A stretch of 64,000 nt of DNA from positions 1 to 64,000 of the forward strand of contig NZ_JNLX01000066.1 of the NCBI RefSeq assembly GCF_000715495.1, written 5' to 3'. Made by a program: the position numbers and the translations under genes. Of this stretch, positions 51,109 to 59,220 are shown piece after piece. The notes beneath the pieces are model-generated. The model was given only the letters and a program-made list of their open reading frames with translations. It was not told where the DNA came from and ran no database searches. The stretch comes from Hymenobacter sp. IS2118 (lineage in GTDB: Bacteria; Bacteroidota; Bacteroidia; Cytophagales; Hymenobacteraceae). Each line of letters opens with the position of its first letter. Within the stretch, counting starts at the first letter, position 1.

Positions 51109-51723
51109 TTAGCGGTTGCGCGTGAGCCAGTTCTGCAGCGCGGCAATCTCTTGGCGCTGGTCGGTGATGATGGCCTGGGCCAGGGCGCGGGTGGTGGCGT
51201 TGCGGCCGTATTGCAGCAGGGCTTCCGAGTTGTCGATGGCCGCCTGGTGGTGGTCGACCATGAGCTGCGCAAAGTCGTAATCCGGCCGGGCCGTGAGGGT
51301 GCGCGCGTTGCTGGCGGCCATCATCTTGTCCATGTTGGTTTTCTGCACGGTGTTGAACTGCGGCACCAGGGGCTGCATGGGCTGGTGGCCGCTGGTGAAG
51401 GCGTTGAACTGCCCGATTTCGGCCCGCTGCTTGGTGATGATGTCCTGCGCCGTGGTCTTCATTTCCTGGTTGCTACCCGTGCGCAGCTCCTCTTCGGCCA
51501 TCTTGATGGCGGCCTCGTGGTGCAGCACCATCTGGGTGGCGTAGTCGTGGTCGGGGTCTTGGGTTTTCGCCTGCGCGTCCATCTTGGTCATCATGTCGTC
51601 CATGATTTTCATGTAGGGACTGTCGTGGGCCATGTCGTCCATATTGTGGTCCTTTTTACAGGCCGTAAACAGGACGGTGAAGAGCAGTAGGGCTAAAAAG
51701 GGCAAACGCGAAAGACGGTTCAT
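51109..51723 (-). CDS. DUF305 lipoprotein
   Basis: This 204-residue protein has a lipobox VLFTAC (Cys about 22) and two DUF305 repeats (MVLHHEAAIKMAEEE about 66; LMVDHHQAAIDNSEALLQYG about 150). It is closest in length and motif order to the copy at 15524 and may be a duplicate of it. It is a periplasmic helical metal binder by family association and the last gene of the metal region before the integrase. Confidence 0.87.
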   Translation of the reverse strand: MNRLSRLPFLALLLFTVLFTACKKDHNMDDMAHDSPYMKIMDDMMTKMDAQAKTQDPDHDYATQMVLHHEAAIKMAEEELRTGSNQEMKTTAQDIITKQRAEIGQFNAFTSGHQPMQPLVPQFNTVQKTNMDKMMAASNARTLTARPDYDFAQLMVDHHQAAIDNSEALLQYGRNATTRALAQAIITDQRQEIAALQNWLTRNR

Positions 51724-51889
51724 GGTCAGCGGAGCTTAATTACTGATGGTGAACCATAACAACGACGGGCTTACCGCATTGTTTCTACACCTTTCGGCCG
51801 ATTTCCTTGCATAATTTCCCGCTGCCGCAACCCCTTGTCCGTGTATCAAAGCGCTATTTTGCAGCGGGCTTGTGCTCGCTATACTGTTT

Positions 51890-51924
51890 ATAAGGTATGA
51901 TAAGTCTTAGTTATCATACCTTAT
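51890..51924. repeat. loxP-like inverted repeat (14-bp arms, 7-bp spacer)
   Basis: ATAAGGTATGATAA (51890-51903), spacer GTCTTAG, and TTATCATACCTTAT (51911-51924) are perfectly complementary. It lies 60 bp upstream of the tyrosine recombinase start and just before its -7 element. Arm and spacer lengths resemble the core sites of simple tyrosine recombinases, but it could equally be an operator. Confidence 0.75.
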
Positions 51925-51928
51925 CCAC

Positions 51929-51936
51929 TACTTTTG
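51929..51936 (+). promoter_or_regulatory. putative -7 promoter element of the recombinase gene
   Basis: TACTTTTG fits TAnnTTTG, lies 5 bp after the inverted repeat and 48 bp before the GTG start. A protein bound to the inverted repeat would block it. Confidence 0.55.
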
Positions 51937-51983
51937 GGAATCGCCCGATTTCCGTGTTTTCACTCCTTATTATATAGGCTGCC

Positions 51984-52943
51984 GTGAGTTCCGTACCTGT
52001 CGCTCCCGCCTCACCCAGCTCCGTGGGCCTCGCGCACCTGACCGAGCATACGACGCGCTATGTCGAAGCCGGCTTGCAAGGCGCCCCCAATACCGCCCGG
52101 GCTTACGCCGGCGATTGGCGCCGCTTCACCACCTGGTGCACCGCGCACGGACAGGTAGCGCTGCCGGCCTCGGTGGAAACGCTCGCGGGGTTTGTGACCC
52201 ACCTGGCCGAAGCCGGGAAAAAGGTATCGACCATTCAGCGCAGCTGCGCGGCCATCAGCAAAGCCCACGCGCTACGCGACCTGGCCTCGCCCACGGACGA
52301 CAAGAAATTCAAGGTGCTCATGGACGGCATCAGCCGGCTGAAGGGCGTGCGGCAAAAGCAGGCCCCGGCCTTTTCGCTGGCCAGCTTCAAGCGCACCATC
52401 AAGCACATCGATGCCACAACGCCAGCAGGATTGCGAGACCGGGTAATTCTGCTGCTGGGCTTTACCGGCGCTTTTCGCCGTTCCGAATTGTCGGCCTTAG
52501 ACCTGGACGACTTGACCTTTTCTGAGGATGGGCTTACTATCAATCTGAAGCGCAGTAAGACCAACCAGCTGGGGGAAGCCGAAGAGAAGGCCATTTTCTA
52601 CTCCCCAGACCCTACGCTTTGCACCATTCGTACGCTGCAGGCCTGGCTACGGCTACTGGAGCGTACTTCGGGGCCAATTCTGGTATCATTCCGCAAAGGC
52701 GGGCGCCTCACCGACCGCCGACTTACGGATGTCCACCTCAATAAAATCGTGCAGCGGCACCTGGGACCTAAGTTTACGGCCCACTCCCTGCGTGCCTCCT
52801 TCGTGACAGTAGCTAAACTTAACGGCGCTGATGACAGCGAGGTCATGAACCAGACTAAGCACAAGACCTCGGAGATGATTCGGCGCTATACCCGACTTGA
52901 CAACGTGCGTCAGCATAACGCCGCCCAAAAATTAGGCTTATAA
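51984..52943 (+). CDS. tyrosine recombinase/integrase
   Basis: The product is 319 residues from a GTG. It has an N-terminal SAM-like DNA-binding domain (about 18-105, NTARAYAGDWRRFTTWC) and a phage-integrase catalytic domain. Arg is at GAFRRSEL (about 165), Lys at LKRSKTNQ (about 195), HxxR at TAHSLRASF (about 266) and Tyr at MIRRYTR (about 301), so the active set is complete. It resembles short recombinases of integrative elements. It marks the edge of the defence island that follows; matching attachment sites were not found. Confidence 0.9.
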   Translation: MSSVPVAPASPSSVGLAHLTEHTTRYVEAGLQGAPNTARAYAGDWRRFTTWCTAHGQVALPASVETLAGFVTHLAEAGKKVSTIQRSCAAISKAHALRDLASPTDDKKFKVLMDGISRLKGVRQKQAPAFSLASFKRTIKHIDATTPAGLRDRVILLLGFTGAFRRSELSALDLDDLTFSEDGLTINLKRSKTNQLGEAEEKAIFYSPDPTLCTIRTLQAWLRLLERTSGPILVSFRKGGRLTDRRLTDVHLNKIVQRHLGPKFTAHSLRASFVTVAKLNGADDSEVMNQTKHKTSEMIRRYTRLDNVRQHNAAQKLGL

Positions 52944-52949
52944 TATTAT

Positions 52950-55900
52950 TTAATGGCTACCAATCACTCGCAGAGATACGCCAGCCAGGTCTCGAACAAA
53001 GTTTTGTGTAACGCCCAGAAGCTTTAGGATTTCATCTCCCACTTTTGATTTAGTAAGCGAAGGCTGTACGATTATCATTTCAAACTCCAGTGGCAACCGG
53101 CGCTTAGCCAGCTTTTTCAGGGCTTCCAATTCTATTGCGGTGCCCTTCTCAAATCGGCTGCGTGACACCCCCTTTTTGTTCTTAGGTTCCCGACGCAACA
53201 AGTGCATCATCAATGCATCGCCCGGCTTGTGCTTCCAGTGCATCGAACGTTGGGCCTGCCCGCACACTTCATATAGATTGCCAACGGAGTTGCCGACTTT
53301 ACCTTTTTTGGCATACTTCAAATGATAGAGCTCGACTCTGATTTTGTCGGTGAGCACTTTTATAGCAACTACGTCCGCGGCCTCGCCGCTTCCATCATCA
53401 TCGAAAATGATGTCGTAGTCCCGCTTGTTCAACTCCTTAATTACATGGTACTGGATGGAATCTGTTACCGGTAACACCCCCTGTGATTCTGCGTTTAAGT
53501 CAACACCCGTCCAATCCCAGACCTCAATGTCGGCTTGTGGAAATAGACCAATGTTTTGTTTCAGGGGTACGTAGTCATTACCGCTGACCGAAGAGCCGTC
53601 CACAAACCAAATGGCCGGTGGGAAGGCTTGAAAAAAAGCAGCTCCAGCAAGGTTGCGTCGACCATACAATACACTAACCGTTGGCCCAGCGACTTGAGAT
53701 ATTTCATAATCAGGATACTCTTCGCCGGCTTCTCCGGCTTCTATAATCTTGAGCTCAAATTCTGCTTGTTGGGTGTCGCTGGACACGGCGAATTTGATGG
53801 ATGTCGCATTAAAAATGCCCGTTAAATCAATTGAGAGACAGGACAAATCCGCCTTCTCGGTGCCAAGTTCAAATTTGAAATGCAGTTCCCCTTCATTGTA
53901 TAAGTCTTCGTGCCAGTCAATCCATACCGGGTCAAGGGCTGGAAACCGTTCAATGAGGATAGGCACTAGGGTTTCTTTTAGAAACTGGTTGGGGTCGATA
54001 CTGGGGTCCAGAAGCTTTTTGCCAATTTTTTCGCACCATTTCTTAAACACGCTCAGGTCGTTCTCGCGTTTGGTCCAGATACGGCCTTTGTAGGAGGCCC
54101 CCAAATTGACTTTTTTACCCACTTCGTAGCCCGCTCCCATCACAAAAGCCTTTTCGCCCTTCTGTTTTTCGATGATGCTGATGGCCTCTTCCAAGTCGCG
54201 ACCTACCATCATGCGGAACCTGATGTCCTTGCCCAGACGGTTCCGCAGCCCCACGTTTTGAAGCGTGATGCGGTGCATTCCATCGAAGGTTTTGAACACA
54301 TCAACCCCTTTTATCAATTGAGCAGCATCACCGATAATGGCCTTAGCCAAGTCTTCATACAAGGAGGAATTATCGGAACTGTGAATGAAAAGCAGATTTT
54401 TTTTGGTTTCCCAGTAGACCACAATTATCCGCCAGGTAAGTTGATAGACCTCCTTGGAATCCAGCCAATCTACCCCTTCCTGGGTAGCCGTGATGACAAT
54501 AAGCATATTATCTTCCCGGTTCAAGTCATCGAACTTGTAAAAGGCTTTCTCATAGCCGGGCAGCCCTTTCTTAAAATTGCCAGGGCTCCATGTATCGGTT
54601 TTGTTTTTATAGACGACCGTGCTCAGCTTGACCTTGATGTTGTTGAGTGGCAACTTCGACTCGGCCAGTTTTGGAAAGCCTGCCAGGAGTTTTTTAAAGT
54701 CAACTTCTTCGGCCACTTTGCCCTCGCTCATGTTGGCCAACAGCAGGCTCCAGTTGGCATCCCGCGCGTAGAGCTCATCCAGTTCGTCGCCTACTTCCGG
54801 GTCCGCTATGTTGGCAATGAAACACGCATCACCCAACTGCTCGTCGTACTTGGTGCGCGTGAAGCGCCCGGCCAGCTGGAGGGTAATAGACAAGCTTTTC
54901 CGGATATCGTGAAAAGCGGCAATTTTAAGTTCGGGCAAATCAAAACCCTCCCCAAGCATATCAACGCAGACAATAATTCGGGTCTGTTTAGCCACTATCT
55001 TCCGATAGTTTTCTTTGCCTTTTGGCATGCCGGAGTAGAGAATAACCGGTTGCAAATCGGTTTCCTGGGCATACAGCTGAAATACTTTCTCGGCGCGCTC
55101 TTTTGTCGCACACCGCGCCATCAGGATGTGATTGTGCGGGATTGCTAAATCCTTCCGAAGGCGGGCAATGGCGGTTTCGGCAATGACTTTATCAGCTTCT
55201 TCGGGCTTGGCCACGCTGACGGGAAGAAACTCGATGTTTTTATAGTACCCTTGCTTTTGGGCTTCGCTCAGCGGGAAATTGAAAAGGATACTGCCTTCCA
55301 AACGCTGGCCATCGTTGCGGAATGGGGTAGCGGTGAACTGAATTATTTTCTTGGCATCGAAACGCTCCTTCACGTAGTTCCAGGACTTGGCTCTAACGTG
55401 GTGCGCTTCATCGATGAAGACGTGTGAGCATTCGGCCGACAGGTGCTCCAGTTCTTCTTTGGCCAGCGTTTGAAGAATAGCCATTGTGGCCACAACTACA
55501 TTGCTTTGCGCAACGAATTGGTGAAAGTCCGAGGTTTCGGTAAATGACTGCCGAAATGTGCCTACGGATGGGTAAAGGGCACTTTCGTCCAGAATTCGAA
55601 ATTCCTTCAACAGGCCAAGCGTGATAAATTTTTCCGCAATCTGGGTGCGCAGCGCATCCGACGGAACCACCACCAAAACTTTGCGGCACTGATTAGCCAC
55701 CAAAGTTGCCAGCATGGTTTCAGTCTTGCCCGTACCCGTAGGCAACACCACAATGCCCGCGCCCGTCGGGAGCTTCAAATGCCCCAGTATCGAGTAGATG
55801 GCGCCAAGCTGTGGTTGGCGCAAGCCATTAATCTTGGCGTCCTGGTCCTCTTCTATGAAATGGAATTTACCGCGCCAGGATGCCGTGATTTCTTCAGGGC

Positions 55901-56201
55901 TGGCAGCAATAGGCTGTTCTGCCTTGAGCCACTTTTTAAACACCAGCTCTTGCTGCGTGAAGGCAGCGAGTGTGGGCTTTTTCCGGCTTTGTAATACGTT
56001 GGGCTCGTCGCCTGGAATGTCAGTTTCGGTAGCCGTCAAATAAGCATTAATTTCTGCGGAAGTCACACGCAGACCCGTGAGATGGACGGTAGCCGTCACG
56101 TCCGTCAACGTCCTGCCTTTTACTACGAGCTGCGTAATCATATTCTTGCTTTTGGGTATTACAAACCAGTTGTTACGCCAATCGGGTAAAGTCAGCTTCA
56201 T
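52950..56201 (-). CDS. SF2 DEAD/DEAH helicase with nuclease-like C-terminal domain
   Basis: This 1,083-residue protein has an N-terminal domain of about 130 residues and a SF2 helicase core: PTGTGKTET (about 153), DEAHHV (about 262), TATPFR (about 287) and QLAGRFTR (about 444). A long uncharacterised middle follows. Near 930-965, DDDGSGEAADVVAI...VELYHLKYAKKG has the D-x-n-(hydrophobic)LxHxK layout of a PD-(D/E)XK-like nuclease and leads into YEVCGQAQRS. It resembles helicases of restriction and anti-phage loci. It is tail-to-tail with the recombinase (6 bp apart) and divergent from the CoiA-like gene. DNA here is visibly less GC-rich than in the metal region. Confidence 0.78.
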   Translation of the reverse strand: MKLTLPDWRNNWFVIPKSKNMITQLVVKGRTLTDVTATVHLTGLRVTSAEINAYLTATETDIPGDEPNVLQSRKKPTLAAFTQQELVFKKWLKAEQPIAASPEEITASWRGKFHFIEEDQDAKINGLRQPQLGAIYSILGHLKLPTGAGIVVLPTGTGKTETMLATLVANQCRKVLVVVPSDALRTQIAEKFITLGLLKEFRILDESALYPSVGTFRQSFTETSDFHQFVAQSNVVVATMAILQTLAKEELEHLSAECSHVFIDEAHHVRAKSWNYVKERFDAKKIIQFTATPFRNDGQRLEGSILFNFPLSEAQKQGYYKNIEFLPVSVAKPEEADKVIAETAIARLRKDLAIPHNHILMARCATKERAEKVFQLYAQETDLQPVILYSGMPKGKENYRKIVAKQTRIIVCVDMLGEGFDLPELKIAAFHDIRKSLSITLQLAGRFTRTKYDEQLGDACFIANIADPEVGDELDELYARDANWSLLLANMSEGKVAEEVDFKKLLAGFPKLAESKLPLNNIKVKLSTVVYKNKTDTWSPGNFKKGLPGYEKAFYKFDDLNREDNMLIVITATQEGVDWLDSKEVYQLTWRIIVVYWETKKNLLFIHSSDNSSLYEDLAKAIIGDAAQLIKGVDVFKTFDGMHRITLQNVGLRNRLGKDIRFRMMVGRDLEEAISIIEKQKGEKAFVMGAGYEVGKKVNLGASYKGRIWTKRENDLSVFKKWCEKIGKKLLDPSIDPNQFLKETLVPILIERFPALDPVWIDWHEDLYNEGELHFKFELGTEKADLSCLSIDLTGIFNATSIKFAVSSDTQQAEFELKIIEAGEAGEEYPDYEISQVAGPTVSVLYGRRNLAGAAFFQAFPPAIWFVDGSSVSGNDYVPLKQNIGLFPQADIEVWDWTGVDLNAESQGVLPVTDSIQYHVIKELNKRDYDIIFDDDGSGEAADVVAIKVLTDKIRVELYHLKYAKKGKVGNSVGNLYEVCGQAQRSMHWKHKPGDALMMHLLRREPKNKKGVSRSRFEKGTAIELEALKKLAKRRLPLEFEMIIVQPSLTKSKVGDEILKLLGVTQNFVRDLAGVSLRVIGSH

Positions 56202-56362
56202 CGGTAGATAATTAATGGAAAGTCAGGCAGGTGAAGCAGTAGATTTACGCTTCGTAAGGAAGGCATAAACATACGCTTTGGCTACTTATTTCCTGTTCTA
56301 GCCCGGTACGCTTGCTGCCTTATGCCCACGGGGCCGAATCTGAAATAGCCAACTCATATAAG

Positions 56363-57472
56363 GTGTCTGTCAAGCTCAAACTACCGTATGGCCTGCACGA
56401 CGGGCAATTGATTCACATAAATGCCGCTGCTAATGGCCTGGCCTGTGGCTGCGAGTGTCCGGGCTGTGGGGCGCAGCTGGTGGCCAAAAACGGAGCCGCC
56501 AATCAGAAAGCAGCCCATTTTGCCCACCACAAATCGGCAGAGTGCAGCACCGGGCTTCAAACGGCCCTGCACATGGCAGCGAAGGACATTATTGCCCGAC
56601 ACGGCCAATTGTGCCTGCCCGGTGCAGCCGGTGACTTTTCCTTTACTCCTGGTTTCTGGGCAAACTTCGACTTTGACGCAAAGCCCTATACATATGAGCT
56701 GGAGCACACTGATGGCTTTAACCACGCAACCTCCGAGTACAACGAAACGGAGCTGGGAATGCTTTCGCGCTACTATTTTGCCCCGTACCTAGCTCCTATC
56801 GAAGCTGTCATACTAGAGAAAAAGACCGGCGACATCATCCCCGATGTGGTTGTTACCATTGGGGGACGACAAGTGCTGGTGGAGGTGGCCGTAACGCATT
56901 TTGTGGATGCGGAAAAGCTGGAAAAGATTCGAACCCTGGGCCTGCCCGCGCTGGAAATTGACTTAAGCAAAATCAAGCGCGACCTGTCCCTACCCGAGTT
57001 GGAAGAGTTAATTATTCAGCAGGCAGACTATAAGAAATGGCTGTTCAATCCGGCCTTGCGTGCAAAGCTCCGGGACCGGCGGCAGCGCTATTTTGAAGCT
57101 TGCCGGCTTGAAATTGAACGGCTACGTGCCGAAGACCTCCGGGAGGAAGCCCGCCAGGCTACCCGACAAAAGTGGCAGGCCGAGCTAGCCGTTCGCTCGC
57201 CTCAGGAAAGGGCCCGAATAGCGCAAAGCAAACCAGCTTTCTACCGCAATCATTATTGGCCGCTCAGCAAGTGCTTGGTAAATGGTATGGAGCCGGTGTG
57301 GCACGTCGACGGCTGCCCGAAGGCTGTCCGCCGGTACCACGGGGTACCGTATGCGAATGTGGCCGTGGATTGCTTTGAATGTGACGCCTTTCAGGGCTTC
57401 GGCCCCGACCGGACCCAGATTGTGTGTTTGTTCGAATACCTTAAAAATAAGGAAGCCAATGCGGGCACCTGA
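56363..57472 (+). CDS. CoiA-like nuclease-domain protein
   Basis: About 369 residues from a GTG; a TTG at 56312 is an alternative. The N-terminus has a Zn-binding-like CECPGCGAQLVAKNG and HFAHHKSAEC followed by LHMAAKDII, as in competence CoiA. A PD-(D/E)XK-type nuclease core follows: IIPDVVVTIGGRQVLVEVAV then THFVDAEKLEKIR (about 160-205). A charged coiled coil and a C-terminal Cys/His segment (CLVNGMEPVWHVDGC, VDCFECDAF) complete it. It may process DNA during uptake or in defence. It is divergent from the helicase gene. Confidence 0.75.
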   Translation: MSVKLKLPYGLHDGQLIHINAAANGLACGCECPGCGAQLVAKNGAANQKAAHFAHHKSAECSTGLQTALHMAAKDIIARHGQLCLPGAAGDFSFTPGFWANFDFDAKPYTYELEHTDGFNHATSEYNETELGMLSRYYFAPYLAPIEAVILEKKTGDIIPDVVVTIGGRQVLVEVAVTHFVDAEKLEKIRTLGLPALEIDLSKIKRDLSLPELEELIIQQADYKKWLFNPALRAKLRDRRQRYFEACRLEIERLRAEDLREEARQATRQKWQAELAVRSPQERARIAQSKPAFYRNHYWPLSKCLVNGMEPVWHVDGCPKAVRRYHGVPYANVAVDCFECDAFQGFGPDRTQIVCLFEYLKNKEANAGT

Positions 57473-57621
57473 CTTTGCGCAGGTTATCCGGCGGAAGGCC
57501 TGTAGATGGCAATACCAATTGCCGCGTGTAGGATTAGTGAGCAGCTTAAGAGGTGCCAATTGGATTAGCTTCGGGTTTGCCGCTACCGTACCTTCGTCGG
57601 CTCCCTTACGCTACGCTTTTT

Positions 57622-59211
57622 ATGCCCACCCTCCACTGGATTGGTAAAGACAAAGTCATCAACCACCACCAGGACGTTCCTTTCCGCCTCCTCGACCACC
57701 AGTACGGCGCCCTGGCCGACGGCACCCAAACCGCCGAACCCACCGGCAGCGGCAACCAGATTATCCACGGCGACAACCTCGAAGCCCTGAAAGCCCTGCT
57801 GCCCCAGTACGAGGGCCGGGTGAAGTGCATCTACATCGACCCGCCCTACAACACCGGCAACGAGGGCTGGGTGTACAACGACAACGTCAACGACCCCAAA
57901 ATCAAGAAGTGGCTCAGCCAGGTAGTGGGCAAGGAAGGCGAAGACCTTTCCCGCCACGATAAATGGCTGTGCATGATGTACCCGCGCCTCAAGCTGCTGC
58001 ACAAGCTGCTGGCGGAGGATGGAATGATTTTTATTTCTATTGACGATGTGGAAGTCGCCAATTTGCGGCTTGTGGTAGACGAAATTTTCGGAATTAATAA
58101 TTTCCTAGCCAATATTGCTTGGGAAAAACGATTCACTAGAAGCAATAATGCAAAGCTGTTTTACTCTTTGAAAGACAGTATTTTAGTGTACAGAAAAAGT
58201 CAGCTAGTAAGCTATTTAAGGGAATCACGCACCGAAAAAGCAGATTCGCTTTACACTAACCCTGATAATGATTCTCGCGGCGTTTGGATTAGCTCATCAT
58301 ATGTGAATCCTGCCACCAAGGAGAAGAGGAAAAACTTGGTTTATCCTATCAAAAACCCCAATACTGGGCAAGAAATAAATCATCCAACCCATGCTTGGAA
58401 ATACGGCTATTCGCAGTACGAAGAACATGTGAAAGACAATAGGCTTTATTGGGGTACTGAAGGCAAAAATCCACTGCCTCGTTTAAAGAGCTTTTTGACT
58501 GACGCTCAGGGCATGGTTCCAGTCGATATTTGGTATCACAAGGACACTGGGACAACCGATGATGGCGGCAAAACACTAACGGAAATATTTGAAGGTAAAG
58601 GCTTATTTGATACGCCAAAACCGGTTGGGCTTATTGAGAAAATCCTCCAACTTGCCACCGACCAAGATTCCATCGTCCTCGACAGCTTCGCCGGCAGCGG
58701 CACCACGGCCCACGCCGTGCTCAAGCTCAACCAGCAGGACGGCGGCAACCGCAAATTCATCCTCACGGAGATGGAAGACTACGCCGAGCACATCACGGCG
58801 GAGCGGGTGAAGCGCGTGATGCAGGGCTACGCCGGCCAGCCCGGCACCGGCGGCAGCTTCGACTACCTCACGCTGGGCGAGCCGGTGTTTACCGAGAGCG
58901 GCGAGCTGAACGAGCAAGCCGGCCTGCCCGGCCTGCGTCAGTACCTCTACTACGCCGAAACCAAGCAGCCGCTCCCCACCGAAACGGCGGACGACAACGC
59001 AGCCTTCCTCGGCCAGCACGACGGCGCGGCCTACTACTTCCACTACGCGCCTGAGGAGGTCACGACGCTCGACCACGAGTTTCTGAGCACCATCTGCACC
59101 AAAGCGGGCCAGTACATCATCTACGCCGATAACTGCCTGCTCACGCCCGAATTCATGACGCAGCACGGTCTCATTTTCAAGAAAATCCCGCGCGACATTT
59201 CGCGTCTCTAG
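57622..59211 (+). CDS. mod: type III restriction-modification methyltransferase (Mod)
   Basis: This 529-residue N6-adenine methyltransferase of the beta class has DPPYNTGN (motif IV, about 73) before the target region and FAGSGTT (motif I, about 356) after it. The Mod N-terminus reads QIIHGDNLEALKALL. Residues about 133-340 (58020-58640) form the target-recognition region and are encoded by AT-rich DNA, unlike the GC-rich flanks. It starts at the ATG at 57622 and ends 9 bp before res. It protects host DNA and sets specificity. Confidence 0.93.
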   Translation: MPTLHWIGKDKVINHHQDVPFRLLDHQYGALADGTQTAEPTGSGNQIIHGDNLEALKALLPQYEGRVKCIYIDPPYNTGNEGWVYNDNVNDPKIKKWLSQVVGKEGEDLSRHDKWLCMMYPRLKLLHKLLAEDGMIFISIDDVEVANLRLVVDEIFGINNFLANIAWEKRFTRSNNAKLFYSLKDSILVYRKSQLVSYLRESRTEKADSLYTNPDNDSRGVWISSSYVNPATKEKRKNLVYPIKNPNTGQEINHPTHAWKYGYSQYEEHVKDNRLYWGTEGKNPLPRLKSFLTDAQGMVPVDIWYHKDTGTTDDGGKTLTEIFEGKGLFDTPKPVGLIEKILQLATDQDSIVLDSFAGSGTTAHAVLKLNQQDGGNRKFILTEMEDYAEHITAERVKRVMQGYAGQPGTGGSFDYLTLGEPVFTESGELNEQAGLPGLRQYLYYAETKQPLPTETADDNAAFLGQHDGAAYYFHYAPEEVTTLDHEFLSTICTKAGQYIIYADNCLLTPEFMTQHGLIFKKIPRDISRL

Positions 59212-59220
59212 ACCACCCGC

